Below are positions 1 to 8,516 of a DNA stretch of 64,000 nt, piece by piece (positions within the stretch are counted from its first letter, which is position 1; every line of letters begins with the position of its first letter). The notes beneath the pieces were generated by a model. That model saw nothing but the letters and a program-made list of their open reading frames with translations, was not told where the DNA came from and did not search any database. Where the stretch lies: the NCBI GenBank assembly GCA_002347685.1, contig DDWS01000026.1:32159-96158 (forward strand). The letters run 5' to 3'. This DNA is from Syntrophaceae bacterium UBA2280 (lineage in GTDB: Bacteria; Desulfobacterota; Syntrophia; Syntrophales; Smithellaceae). Made by a program: the position numbers and the translations under genes.

Positions 1-457
1 CGCGCCAACCGGCTTTCACAGCCGCCGCCGTAATCGCGCAGGTGTATTCAAACGGCCGCTGAACCGTATAGTCAACTTCCGAACGGGCGATTTCAAAGAG
101 CACCGGCCCGACCTTGCCTTTCATGGCGGCACGGAAAACGGCCTGCGCCACATCGTAGGTGATACCGCGAATATTGATGGCGGGAACGGTGAACCCGCCG
201 ACTTCCCCGCTGCCCATCGCCTCATAGAGCGTTTGAACCGACGAAGACACGATGCCCATCGCAGCGGCCCCCCGGCGAATGAGAAAACCGGCGGCTTCCT
301 TGGTGCCCGGATCGGGGCTGAAGACAACCGTATAAATCAGATCATCGATCAACCCGCCTGAAAATTTTCCTTCATCCAGCACACGGACCTCATCGCCGTC
401 GACTTCCAGGATGGACGCATACCCTTTTTTCAGCTGACCTTTATTTTTATAAATCAT
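1..457 (-). CDS. class II fructose-bisphosphate aldolase-like protein, N-terminal part (runs off window)
   Basis: Minus-strand reading frame of 152 codons that runs off the left edge. ATG at 457 is preceded by AAGGAG at good spacing. After about 75 N-terminal residues there is a stretch beginning FTVPAINIRG, which resembles the substrate-binding start of class II fructose-bisphosphate aldolases and related long aldolase-like proteins. The catalytic zinc site would lie beyond the window. It sits just downstream of a class I FBPase on the same strand with an 11-bp gap, so a gluconeogenic pair is likely. The family call rests on the N-terminal third only; another aldolase-superfamily member is possible. 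Confidence 0.6.
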   Translation of the reverse strand, partial: MIYKNKGQLKKGYASILEVDGDEVRVLDEGKFSGGLIDDLIYTVVFSPDPGTKEAAGFLIRRGAAAMGIVSSSVQTLYEAMGSGEVGGFTVPAINIRGITYDVAQAVFRAAMKGKVGPVLFEIARSEVDYTVQRPFEYTCAITAAAVKAGWR

Positions 458-468
458 GGCTTCTCCTT

Positions 469-1419
469 TTAATCTTTGGATGACTGCGACAGGATTTGTC
501 CCGCCATGGTGACTTCCGCCGCAGATCCGATATAGATCGGTGAACGCTGGTTGACGTTGGTGACCTTTAAAGCCAGAATATCCTCACGGCCGTCCGTGGC
601 TTTGCCTCCGGCCTGCTCCACGATAAAAGCCATCGGCTGCAGTTCAAACAGCAGCCGCAATTTCCCCTTGGGCGATTTCTTCAGCGCGGGATAGGTGAAC
701 ACACCGCCCCTTTTAATAATCACCTGATTGATGTCGGGTACAAACCCACCGCTGTAGCGCAGTTTGTAGCCTTCCTGCTCCAGGGTCTCGATAAACTTCA
801 GATGCGCGTCCGTCCAGTCGCAGCGCAGGCCGCCCGGCGAAAAGATCGAGCCCTTTTCCTTCAGACGGATATTTTCCTCGGAGAGCACGTATTCCCCTTC
901 ACGATCCAGAACAAACTCATGCGCGCCTTTGCCCGCCGAGTAGATCATCGTGATCAGCGGACCATAGGTGATATAGAGCGCAGCCACCATGGTGTTGCGC
1001 CCGCAATCCATCACGGAATGTTTATGGATGCCGATGATCGTTCCGATGGCCAGATTCGTATCCACCAGAGACGAACCGTCGAGCGGATCCGCCGTAACAA
1101 CGTATTGCTCCTGCCCCTTGCCGATGGTGACGATATCTTCGAGCTCTTCGGAGGCATACTCACGTACAAACCCGGAGTGCTGCAGCTTATTTTTCAGAAT
1201 ATCGTCGGAAATACGGTCCAGCGCCAGCTGTTCTTCACCGTAAATATTTTCAAAACCGGCCAGCTTGCGGTTGGATTCCTGGATTTTGGCGGAGATGTAT
1301 TTCCCGACGACGGCGATCTGCCAGATGAGCCTGCGCAATTCCACCTCAATGCCGTCCATCCACATGTGGCGCCTTAGATCAACGATGTTTTTGGTGTAAT
1401 CATTTGTTCCTTCACTCAT
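469..1419 (-). CDS. fbp: class I fructose-1,6-bisphosphatase
   Basis: 316 residues, close to the usual 320-340 of class I FBPase. It hydrolyses fructose-1,6-bisphosphate to fructose-6-phosphate in gluconeogenesis in the cytosol. The metal-binding signature DPLDGSS is at residues 111-117 and the acidic pair EE is at 91-92, as in the family. The C-terminal part keeps the substrate-binding and GGKATDG-type stretch. It is transcribed toward the aldolase-like gene, so the two are probably cotranscribed. This fits an organism that builds sugars from C2/C3 acids. Confidence 0.93.
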   Translation of the reverse strand: MSEGTNDYTKNIVDLRRHMWMDGIEVELRRLIWQIAVVGKYISAKIQESNRKLAGFENIYGEEQLALDRISDDILKNKLQHSGFVREYASEELEDIVTIGKGQEQYVVTADPLDGSSLVDTNLAIGTIIGIHKHSVMDCGRNTMVAALYITYGPLITMIYSAGKGAHEFVLDREGEYVLSEENIRLKEKGSIFSPGGLRCDWTDAHLKFIETLEQEGYKLRYSGGFVPDINQVIIKRGGVFTYPALKKSPKGKLRLLFELQPMAFIVEQAGGKATDGREDILALKVTNVNQRSPIYIGSAAEVTMAGQILSQSSKD

Positions 1420-1443
1420 GACGTTTCGTGCTCCTTACTTTGA

Positions 1444-3507
1444 TCATTTTCCGGCCGTGCCGAACATGTCCGGCACGACTTCATTTCTTTTTTCAGCCAG
1501 TATTTTTTCCAGTGCGCCTTTGAGCTCTGTCAGCGAATAGGGCTTGACCATCGCACCGACAAAACCGTATTTCCAATATTCTTCAATCGCCGGGTCATGC
1601 ACATAGCCGCTGGAAATCACCGCTTTGACCTCCGGATGAACACTCTGCCAGCGCCGGATGGCCGTCTCGCCGCCTTCGTCGCCGCGCATCGTCAAATCCA
1701 TGATGACCAGGGAAAAAGGCGCGTTCGCTTCTTTGCTTTGGCTGTAAATATCGATGGCCTCATCGTGACTGGTGGCCGTCGCCACTTCATAGCCCAGATG
1801 CACAAGCATGCTGCCGGTCACATCCAGAAGGATTTTCTCGTCATCGATGAGCAGGACCTTATGTTTTTCATCGGACGGTTTCTTGCCCGTCATCGCCGGT
1901 TTCGGTTCATGGCTTTCCCCGTTGGTCGCCGGAATGTAGACCGTGAAGGTGGTTCCATCCCCCGGCGTGGACTCGACCGTGATCATCCCTTCATGACTTT
2001 TCACAATGGAATACACGATGGCCAGGCCCAGTCCCATTCCCTTGAGGCTGCCCATTTGTTTGGTCGTAAAATAGGGGTCAAACAGTTTTTTCATGTGCGC
2101 ACCGGAAATCCCGGCGCCTTGATCACGGACATACCACTTCACATAACGGCCGCCCCGAAGCGACGGAACCTGCTGAGCCGTTAAGACAACATTGAGCGCA
2201 CCCACTTCAATGGCGCCGCCCAGCGGCATCGCCTCTGCGGCGTTCGTTACCAGTGAATGAACCACCTGATGCATCTGCCCTTCGTCAATCTGCGCCGACC
2301 ATAGGCCTTCGGGCAGATTGAAAGCACACTGGATATTTTTGCCGCTGAGGGTAAACTCCGTGGCATCCCGAAGAACCGTTGCGATGGAGACGGTTTTACG
2401 CTGCTGCGATCCACTGCGGGAATAGGTTAAAAGTTTCCTGGTCAGGGTTTTCGCCCGCTCGCAGTGCTCCTCCGCCGCGACCAGTCTCTGATACGCAGGA
2501 CTGTCGGCTGCGACATCCATCCTGGCCATCGCCAGGGAACCGAACACACTCGTCAGGATATTGTTGAAATCATGCGCGATGCCGCCGGCCAGAAGACCGA
2601 TGGATTCGAGTTTCTGTGCTTTGGCCAGTTCCGCCTCCATAAAACGGCGCACGGTGACGTCGCGGCCCAATGATTCAAAATACTCAATGCGGCCGCTGGA
2701 ATCACGAACCGCGATGGCTGTAAATTCCAGGATGACTGTCTGGCCGTCTTTTGCAACGCCTTCGACATGGAGATTCCTCAAGACATCCATGCCGGCATCG
2801 AGAGCCCCCGTGGCGCGGACCCAGTCTTTCACATAATTCTTATGGAAAACCCGCATCGCCAGCCCGGGGTCCGCAAGATATTCCTCAAGGGAATAACCGA
2901 AAATCCTGTGCGCCGCCTCGTTGATATACATCACCTTGCCGCTGTCGGCCTGCACGTGAATAATCACCTCATCGGCATACTGCGTCAGACGTTCATAGAC
3001 ATTTCGAATTTCGCGATTTTCTTCCCTCAGGTGAAGCTGCTCGGTCAGATCCCTGACAAAAGCCGCAATGGCGATGATACTTCCACTGACGTCAAAACAG
3101 GGATTGGCATTAATCAGAAGCGCTTTCTTCGGTCCGGACGGCGCATCCATCACGCAGCTCTTGTCGGCCAGGGATTGCCCCGCCTTCATGATCCAACCGA
3201 AAACGGGATCCTCCTCGATTCGTTCTTCGTCGATGCACCGGAAACGCCAGCGGGGATCGGAATACTTCCTTCCGATCATCTCCGTTGCCGAGCGGCCGAA
3301 TATTTTTGCCATCCCGGGATTGACAAAAAGGATGATCCCTTTACCGTCCACAACCATCAGCCCATCCGGAATCATCCCAATCAACTGCTGCAAGGGGGCA
3401 TGATCCCGTTCCATCCGTGCGATTTTTTCTTCGAGATTGTTTATTTCCAGACGGAGCTTATCTGCCGGGGTTTCTACCATGTGCCCAAAACCTTTCATCA
3501 TTCTCAC
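1444..3507 (-). CDS. PAS-PAS hybrid sensor histidine kinase with C-terminal receiver
   Basis: 687 residues with no predicted membrane span, so a cytosolic sensor. Order: short coiled N-terminus (15-40), PAS about 40-155, PAS about 170-290, HisKA with the phospho-acceptor in GGIAHDFNN (His312), HATPase with an N-box (TNAAEAMP, near 421-428) and G-box (GMGLGLAIVYS, near 490-500), then a receiver domain from about 550 with Asp604 in VIMDLTM and Lys in MVKPYS. It resembles PAS-type hybrid kinases common in deltaproteobacteria. It lies downstream of the sigma-54 response regulator but is separated from it by 114 bp holding a possible promoter, so it may be a separate unit. The signal is unknown. 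Confidence 0.88.
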   Translation of the reverse strand: MRMMKGFGHMVETPADKLRLEINNLEEKIARMERDHAPLQQLIGMIPDGLMVVDGKGIILFVNPGMAKIFGRSATEMIGRKYSDPRWRFRCIDEERIEEDPVFGWIMKAGQSLADKSCVMDAPSGPKKALLINANPCFDVSGSIIAIAAFVRDLTEQLHLREENREIRNVYERLTQYADEVIIHVQADSGKVMYINEAAHRIFGYSLEEYLADPGLAMRVFHKNYVKDWVRATGALDAGMDVLRNLHVEGVAKDGQTVILEFTAIAVRDSSGRIEYFESLGRDVTVRRFMEAELAKAQKLESIGLLAGGIAHDFNNILTSVFGSLAMARMDVAADSPAYQRLVAAEEHCERAKTLTRKLLTYSRSGSQQRKTVSIATVLRDATEFTLSGKNIQCAFNLPEGLWSAQIDEGQMHQVVHSLVTNAAEAMPLGGAIEVGALNVVLTAQQVPSLRGGRYVKWYVRDQGAGISGAHMKKLFDPYFTTKQMGSLKGMGLGLAIVYSIVKSHEGMITVESTPGDGTTFTVYIPATNGESHEPKPAMTGKKPSDEKHKVLLIDDEKILLDVTGSMLVHLGYEVATATSHDEAIDIYSQSKEANAPFSLVIMDLTMRGDEGGETAIRRWQSVHPEVKAVISSGYVHDPAIEEYWKYGFVGAMVKPYSLTELKGALEKILAEKRNEVVPDMFGTAGK

Positions 3508-3551
3508 GATCCATCCCTGAACGACGGCACGGACTATCCATGTACACTAAA

Positions 3552-3570
3552 GTTATTAACCAATAATAAC
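3552..3570. promoter_or_regulatory. inverted repeat in the hybrid-kinase promoter region
   Basis: GTTATTA at 3552-3558 and TAATAAC at 3564-3570 form a perfect 7-bp inverted repeat with a 5-bp spacer. On the minus strand it overlaps a weak promoter-like pair (TTGTCA, 17 bp, TAATAA) upstream of the hybrid kinase start at 3507. It could be an operator. Only symmetry supports it. Confidence 0.3.
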
Positions 3571-3621
3571 CGGCTTGACAAGCAAATATTTAACAAAGAT
3601 GTCCTGATGAATAAAACCAGT

Positions 3622-5010
3622 TTATGGCCTATTCGTGTTTTGCTCGTACTTCTCCAGCTTTTTTCGAAGGGTCTTGCGCGTAATGCCTAAACGGCGGGCA
3701 GCTTCGCTTTTGTTTCCGCCGCATACGGTCAGCGCATCCAGAATGCTTCTTTTTTCCACTTCCTCAAGCGGCAGATTCGGAGACAAAACAAACGGACGGG
3801 CTTCATCTGCGGTCGGATCATCCATCGCCAGAAGCGTCATATCCTCCACATCCAGATATTCGGTGCGCGACAAAACCACTGCCCTTTCGACGGCATTCAT
3901 CAGTTCCCGGACATTGCCGGGCCAGGCGTAGCGCACAAGTTTCTGCATGGCCTGAGGGGTAAAACCCGCGATGGACTTGAAATTCCTGCGGGAAAACATC
4001 GCCAGGAAATGCTGCGCCAGAAGCGGGATATCTTCCGTCCTTTCACGCAGCGGCGGCACATGCAGCGCCACCACGTTGAGCCGGTAGAATAGATCTTCCC
4101 GGAAACGCCCCTCCCTGATTTCTTTTTGCAGATCCTTGTTGGACGCGGCAAGCACGCGGACATCGACTTTGAGCACATCCGACCCGCCCACGCGGGTCAG
4201 CTCTCTTTCCTGCAAAACCCGCAGGAGTTTCACCTGCATCGCGGAAGACATTTCACTGACCTCATCTAAAAAAATGCTCCCGCCGCCGGCCTGGAGAAAT
4301 TTTCCTTCCCTTCTGCGGTCCGCGCCGGTAAACGCGCCTTTTTCATGACCGAACAGCTCCGACTCCAGAAGCGTTTCTGTCAGCGCTGCGCAGTTGATTT
4401 TAACAAAGGGCGCCGCTTTCCGATGGCTGTTGGCGTGTAGCGCATTGGCGATGACCTCCTTGCCCGTCCCGGACTCCCCGGTGATCAGAATCGTGGCTTC
4501 CGTCGCGGCCACCTGCTCCACAATGTCCAGAAGCCTGGCCATTGCGGTGCTCTGACCGATGATGCTCTGCCGGTCGATTCTTTCCCCGAGTTTTTCTTTG
4601 AGATATTCATTTTCTTTTTTCAGCGAACTGTGCTCCGTCGCCCGGGCAATTCCGATTTGCAGTTCGTCAAAATCAAGCGGCTTGGTGAGATAATCATACG
4701 CACCTTTTTTAAGTGCGCTGACCGCTGTTTCCACCGAAGCGTAAGCCGTCATGAGGATTACCGGAATCGAGGGATTGATCTTACGGACCTGCTCGAGGGC
4801 TTCGATCCCGGAAACCTTCACCATCCGGATGTCCATCAGAATCAGATCAAAAGCCCGTCTGCGGATTTCTTCGATCGCGCCCGCACCGTCATCCGCCTCA
4901 AAGGTCTGATAACCCCAGCCTCCCAGAAGTTTTTTCAGCATCAGCCGGTGAGCGGCATCATCATCCACAATTAAAATGTCGAGTGCGTTTATCATTGCTT
5001 CATCCCTCAT
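3622..5010 (-). CDS. sigma-54-dependent response regulator, NtrC/ZraR type
   Basis: 462 residues. Receiver domain 10-125 with Asp60 (LILMDIRM) and Lys110 (YLTKPLD); AAA+ domain with Walker A GESGTGKE at 178-185, the sigma-54 contact loop GAFTGA at 225-230 and Walker B GGSIFLDE at 243-250; C-terminal Fis-type helix-turn-helix around 433-455. All elements of a phosphorylation-controlled enhancer-binding protein are present. Its start overlaps the stop of the sensor kinase gene by 4 bp (5007-5010), so translation is coupled. A ZraP-like gene with a sigma-54 promoter is divergent from the pair, which suggests a ZraR-like role in envelope or metal stress. The exact signal is not visible. Confidence 0.92.
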   Translation of the reverse strand: MRDEAMINALDILIVDDDAAHRLMLKKLLGGWGYQTFEADDGAGAIEEIRRRAFDLILMDIRMVKVSGIEALEQVRKINPSIPVILMTAYASVETAVSALKKGAYDYLTKPLDFDELQIGIARATEHSSLKKENEYLKEKLGERIDRQSIIGQSTAMARLLDIVEQVAATEATILITGESGTGKEVIANALHANSHRKAAPFVKINCAALTETLLESELFGHEKGAFTGADRRREGKFLQAGGGSIFLDEVSEMSSAMQVKLLRVLQERELTRVGGSDVLKVDVRVLAASNKDLQKEIREGRFREDLFYRLNVVALHVPPLRERTEDIPLLAQHFLAMFSRRNFKSIAGFTPQAMQKLVRYAWPGNVRELMNAVERAVVLSRTEYLDVEDMTLLAMDDPTADEARPFVLSPNLPLEEVEKRSILDALTVCGGNKSEAARRLGITRKTLRKKLEKYEQNTNRP

Positions 5011-6692
5011 TTTTCAGACCGGGGGAAACCCAGCACGACTTTTGTGCCGGCCCCCGCCCGGCTTTCGATTTGAACCCTTCCGCCGTGCGCGTCCATGATT
5101 TTCTGCACGACTGCCAGCCCCAGCCCTGTTCCCGCCGGTTTTGACGTGAAATACGGATCGTAGATCCGTGGCATGTTTTCGCTGCTGATCCCCTCGCCCG
5201 TGTCGGCAATCACCACTTCGAGATCATCTTTGCGGATTGAGGAGTCGACGGACAGCCGTCCGCCATCCGGCATGGCGGCCAGGGCATTCAAAAGAATATT
5301 CAGCAAAACCTGTTTCACGCGATCAGGATCAACGTCGACCGGAGGCAAACCATCCTCCGCCCGCACTTCAATCCCGATGGATTTTTCCCGCGCCTCGGCG
5401 GCAATCAGCCGGATGGCGTGGCCCACCAGATCCGCCATGTTCGCCCGCTCAGTTTTCAATTCCAACGGCCGGGCAAATTCAATGAGCTGGCTGATCACGC
5501 GGTTGAGCCTTTCGGTCTCGGCGATCATAATGTCCGCGGTTAGCTCATCGTCGGGATGGCCGGAGAGCCTTTCTTTGAAATATACGGCAAAGCCCCGGAT
5601 GGAACTGAGCGGATTCCTGATTTCGTGCGCCACACCCGCCGCAAGCGATCCGATGGCTCGCAGATGCCGGCTGCGGGCAACTTCCTTTTCCATCCGCCGC
5701 ATGGCCGTCACATCACGCGCCAGCAGAATTCTGCCTTCGTTTCCATCATCATCCGTGAAGGTCGCCGCGACGACCTCCCAGATGTTCGTTTCACCCCGAT
5801 GGTCTGTCAACTGCACATCGCGTTCGATTACCCCCGCTCCTTCATGGACATCTTCCAACAACCGCCAAAGGGCCGTCGGCAGCACAACGTCTGCCTGCCT
5901 GCCTGCAGCGTCCGGACAGGCGCCTTCAAAAAACTCCTGTGCTTTTTCATTGCAGGCGGCAATGCATCCCTGTGGATCAACCGCAATCAGACCGATCGGT
6001 AAATGGTTGACCAGTGCTTCGGAGAAAACCGTGATGCGCGATAAGGAGGAACGCGTCAGCCGATACGCCTGCACCAGAAAAAGCGACACAATGGCCAGCG
6101 AGCCGATCAGCGCAAGAATCAGTGCGACAAACAGCGTCCGGAAGGTATCTTCACGCGACGCGCTTTCAATTTTACTCATGTCGAAACCGACAAACACGAT
6201 CATCGGACTTTGCCCCTCTTCAACCATCGGGACGCGCCACGGAGAAAATCCCCGATAGACCTCAAACGTTCCGGCACCATCGGGATTGGCCGTTTGCCGC
6301 CACGCGATTTTTGTGCTGTCGGCAAGCCTGACCGTGCCGAGATCCAATCCGTAATGGAGGCCCAGCATCGCCGGTTCGCTGTCCGCCAGAATCCGCCCGC
6401 GAGAATCCGTCACAATCATATAATCGATATCCGGCTGCTGAGCGGTCTCCATCAGAAGCTTCTGAAGATAGAATTCCCCGCCTTCAAAATCTCCGCGATA
6501 TTGCAAACCCGCTTCAAAAGACCGGATCAACGTCGTGCCCTTTTCGACAAAAAGCATCTGGGCCTGATTTTTCCGCCCCTGAAACTGCGCAAACATCATC
6601 ACACTCAGGATTCCGGCTAAAACCGCAAGCGCGCTTACGGTCACCCAGACCGAAAGATCAAAGCGGATTTTTTTCTTTTTGATTTCCTTCAT
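5007..6692 (-). CDS. membrane sensor histidine kinase, ZraS/NtrB type
   Basis: 561 residues from the ATG at 6692, chosen because a GGAG element precedes it; an in-frame ATG at 6782 would add 30 unlike residues. Two membrane spans (about 12-36 and 187-210) enclose a periplasmic sensor region of about 150 residues. Then a PAS domain (about 225-335), HisKA with His356 in GVAHEIRNP, and a HATPase domain with NILLNALAAMP and GTGLGLAVV. Partner of the downstream sigma-54 response regulator through a 4-bp overlap. The order zraS-like, zraR-like with a divergent zraP-like gene matches the E. coli Zra locus layout, though the periplasmic domain is not similar enough to claim zinc as ligand. Confidence 0.9.
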   Translation of the reverse strand: MKEIKKKKIRFDLSVWVTVSALAVLAGILSVMMFAQFQGRKNQAQMLFVEKGTTLIRSFEAGLQYRGDFEGGEFYLQKLLMETAQQPDIDYMIVTDSRGRILADSEPAMLGLHYGLDLGTVRLADSTKIAWRQTANPDGAGTFEVYRGFSPWRVPMVEEGQSPMIVFVGFDMSKIESASREDTFRTLFVALILALIGSLAIVSLFLVQAYRLTRSSLSRITVFSEALVNHLPIGLIAVDPQGCIAACNEKAQEFFEGACPDAAGRQADVVLPTALWRLLEDVHEGAGVIERDVQLTDHRGETNIWEVVAATFTDDDGNEGRILLARDVTAMRRMEKEVARSRHLRAIGSLAAGVAHEIRNPLSSIRGFAVYFKERLSGHPDDELTADIMIAETERLNRVISQLIEFARPLELKTERANMADLVGHAIRLIAAEAREKSIGIEVRAEDGLPPVDVDPDRVKQVLLNILLNALAAMPDGGRLSVDSSIRKDDLEVVIADTGEGISSENMPRIYDPYFTSKPAGTGLGLAVVQKIMDAHGGRVQIESRAGAGTKVVLGFPRSEK

Positions 6693-6754
6693 CCTTACAC
6701 TCCGGCATGACCTGGATAGAATAAACCCGTATGGATACGCTAACTGGGTACCTA

Positions 6755-6794
6755 TTATCCACCCTATGGGGATAAAAGGCAAATTCTATTTGCC
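6755..6794. promoter_or_regulatory. two inverted repeats upstream of the zraP-like sigma-54 promoter
   Basis: TTATCC (6755-6760) and GGATAA (6770-6775) form one dyad with 9 bp between. GGCAAA (6778-6783) and TTTGCC (6789-6794) form a second with 5 bp between. They are centred about 99 and 78 bp upstream of the start predicted from the sigma-54 promoter at 6838, where enhancer sites for NtrC-type regulators usually lie. Assignment to the adjacent ZraR-like regulator is inference. Confidence 0.4.
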
Positions 6795-6837
6795 AGAAAT
6801 TCGACATTATCCAGTAAATACGATAACATCCTCTCCA

Positions 6838-6853
6838 TGGCACAGGCTTTGCT
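6838..6853 (+). promoter_or_regulatory. sigma-54 (-24/-12) promoter of the zraP-like gene
   Basis: TGGCAC at 6838-6843, five bases, then TTGCT at 6849-6853. This matches the sigma-54 core consensus with correct spacing. The predicted transcription start is near 6864, giving a leader of about 41 bases to the ATG at 6905. The neighbouring sigma-54 activator makes this promoter credible. Confidence 0.8.
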
Positions 6854-6904
6854 CTACTATCGGGTAACTGATCAGCAAAATATGTACAAAAAAGGAGAAA
6901 AACC

Positions 6905-7405
6905 ATGAAAAAAATGACTCTAACACTCGCAGCCATCGCAGTGGGCCTGCTTTTTACGTCACAGGTGTTTGCGTGGGGTCCCGGCCCGGGAAAGGGCAGG
7001 GGTTATGGACCCTGCGGGGAAGCAGGTCTGGAAAGATTAAACTTGACCGGCGAGCAGAAAACGAAGATCGAAGCCCTGCAAGTTTCGACAGATAAACAAA
7101 TCCGACCGATTCGCGAGCAGATGTTCGACCAGTCCGTCGAGTTGCGCAAACTCTGGCTGCAGGCCAACCCGGATAAAGACCAGATTCTTGCCGCGCAAAA
7201 GAAAATGAGGGAATTACGCGACCAGGCGCAGGATAAACAAACGGAATTACGGCTGGAAATCCGCAAAGTCCTCACACCCGAACAGCAGGAAATTCTGACG
7301 GGCACGGGCTGGGGAAGAGGTTCGGGATACGGCACACGCGGCGGGAAAAGAGGCCCCGGCCGCGGCCACTCCGGTTGGGGTTCTCCAATGGGGATGTGTC
7401 CCTAG
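6905..7405 (+). CDS. ZraP/Spy-like periplasmic LTxxQ-family protein
   Basis: 166 residues with an N-terminal signal peptide cleaved near VFA-WG at about residue 23, so periplasmic. It has a Gly-rich segment, then a charged helical core with two LTxxQ-type motifs (LTGEQ near 48-52, LTPEQ near 122-126), the mark of the Spy/CpxP/ZraP family of periplasmic chaperones and metal-stress sensors. The tail is Gly/Arg-rich and ends MGMCP. RBS AAGGAG precedes the ATG. It is divergent from the kinase-regulator pair and driven by a sigma-54 promoter, so it is probably both target and feedback partner of that pair. Confidence 0.85.
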   Translation: MKKMTLTLAAIAVGLLFTSQVFAWGPGPGKGRGYGPCGEAGLERLNLTGEQKTKIEALQVSTDKQIRPIREQMFDQSVELRKLWLQANPDKDQILAAQKKMRELRDQAQDKQTELRLEIRKVLTPEQQEILTGTGWGRGSGYGTRGGKRGPGRGHSGWGSPMGMCP

Positions 7406-7428
7406 CCAGAGCGCACATCCTTCTTTTT

Positions 7429-7460
7429 GGAAAAGGGGAGCCTTAAGGCTCCCCTTTTCC
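7429..7460. terminator. bidirectional terminator hairpin
   Basis: Perfect 14-bp arms (GGAAAAGGGGAGCC and its complement) with a 4-base loop TTAA, 7429-7460. It lies between two convergent genes, the zraP-like gene (+) and the diguanylate cyclase (-), and so can serve both. A clean U-tract is missing beyond the arms, but the arms themselves contain A/T runs. Confidence 0.7.
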
Positions 7461-7468
7461 ATTGTAAC

Positions 7469-8371
7469 CTATCCCGTGGTCATGCGGTTGCGGCCGTTTT
7501 CTTTGCTTTGGTAGAGCAGCCGATCCGCACGCTTGATCAAAGTATCCACCGTATCGTCCGCGCGCATGTATGTCGCCCCCAGCGAGAGGGTCACCTGCAG
7601 CTTCGTCTGACTCAGCATGAGATACGACTCTTCCACAAGCCTGCGCATCCGGTTGCCGATCTCTTCGATACTTTCCCCGGAAACATTTCGAATAATCGCT
7701 ATAAACTCTTCGCCGCCCCATCGCCCGATCAAATCAAACGGCCTCGCGCTTTTGACCAGTGTTTCGGCGACATATTTCAAAACGCGGTCACCGACATCAT
7801 GCCCGTAAGTATCGTTGACCTTCTTGAAGTAATCGATGTCCATGAATAAAATGCCAAATGACATGCCGAAGCGCTTTCCCTCCTCAAAACAGCCCACAAG
7901 TCCTTTTTCGATGCCATGCCGGTTGGCCAGACGGGTCAGATTGTCCAGAAGGGCCATCTCCTCGAGCTCTTTCGCTCTGAGTTCTATCGATTTGTAGTTG
8001 CTGATATCCGTAAAGATTTCGACGCCTCCAATCGGGTTGCCCTGCTCATCGGACAGCGGGGACACGCGCACGGAAACGGGAATGCGATGACCGTTTTTAT
8101 GGTGCATATATACCTCGGCCTGACGGTCCGATCCGTCTTCCATCGCCGCGTGCAAAGGACACATGGACAGGCACAGGCTGTTTCCCGATTCATCGACATG
8201 CGTCAGAATATTATCTGCGCAGGATCTGCCGACCACCTCATCGGCCGAAAATCCTGATATCTTTTCTGCACCCTTGTTCCAGTAACGGATAACGCGATCG
8301 CGATCCACAAAATAGACCCCGTCGTAGAGATGATCGAGAACCATTTGGTAAGACTCATTATGCCAGACCAT
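7469..8371 (-). CDS. PAS-GGDEF diguanylate cyclase
   Basis: 300 residues from ATG 8371, which is preceded by GGAGG; a longer frame begins at 8416 without a better site. PAS domain about 5-125, then a GGDEF domain with the active-site motif GGEEF at 219-223. Five residues before it lies RPFD (210-213), which fits the RxxD inhibitory site, so product feedback by c-di-GMP is likely. It makes c-di-GMP from two GTP. No membrane span, so a cytosolic sensor. A PilZ receptor protein lies at 26.2 kb. The two CxxxC-like Cys in the PAS region might bind a cofactor, but that is only a guess. Confidence 0.9.
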   Translation of the reverse strand: MVWHNESYQMVLDHLYDGVYFVDRDRVIRYWNKGAEKISGFSADEVVGRSCADNILTHVDESGNSLCLSMCPLHAAMEDGSDRQAEVYMHHKNGHRIPVSVRVSPLSDEQGNPIGGVEIFTDISNYKSIELRAKELEEMALLDNLTRLANRHGIEKGLVGCFEEGKRFGMSFGILFMDIDYFKKVNDTYGHDVGDRVLKYVAETLVKSARPFDLIGRWGGEEFIAIIRNVSGESIEEIGNRMRRLVEESYLMLSQTKLQVTLSLGATYMRADDTVDTLIKRADRLLYQSKENGRNRMTTG

Positions 8372-8516
8372 CAAACACCCTCCCCCGCCGTTTTTTCCTT
8401 CTACCGGACGCTCCATTTTCTCCGATGATGCCCTACAACAACGCGGCGGTCAACGACAATTTTGAAGCATTGACTTCGTTTTCTCATCCTGTTAACGTCT
8501 TTCACGGAGGCATCGC

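Noticed and set aside
3068..3403. Plus-strand open frames inside the hybrid kinase gene, and similar shadows opposite many genes
   Set aside because: They are antisense to well-supported genes and show no domain or RBS; high GC at third positions creates them.
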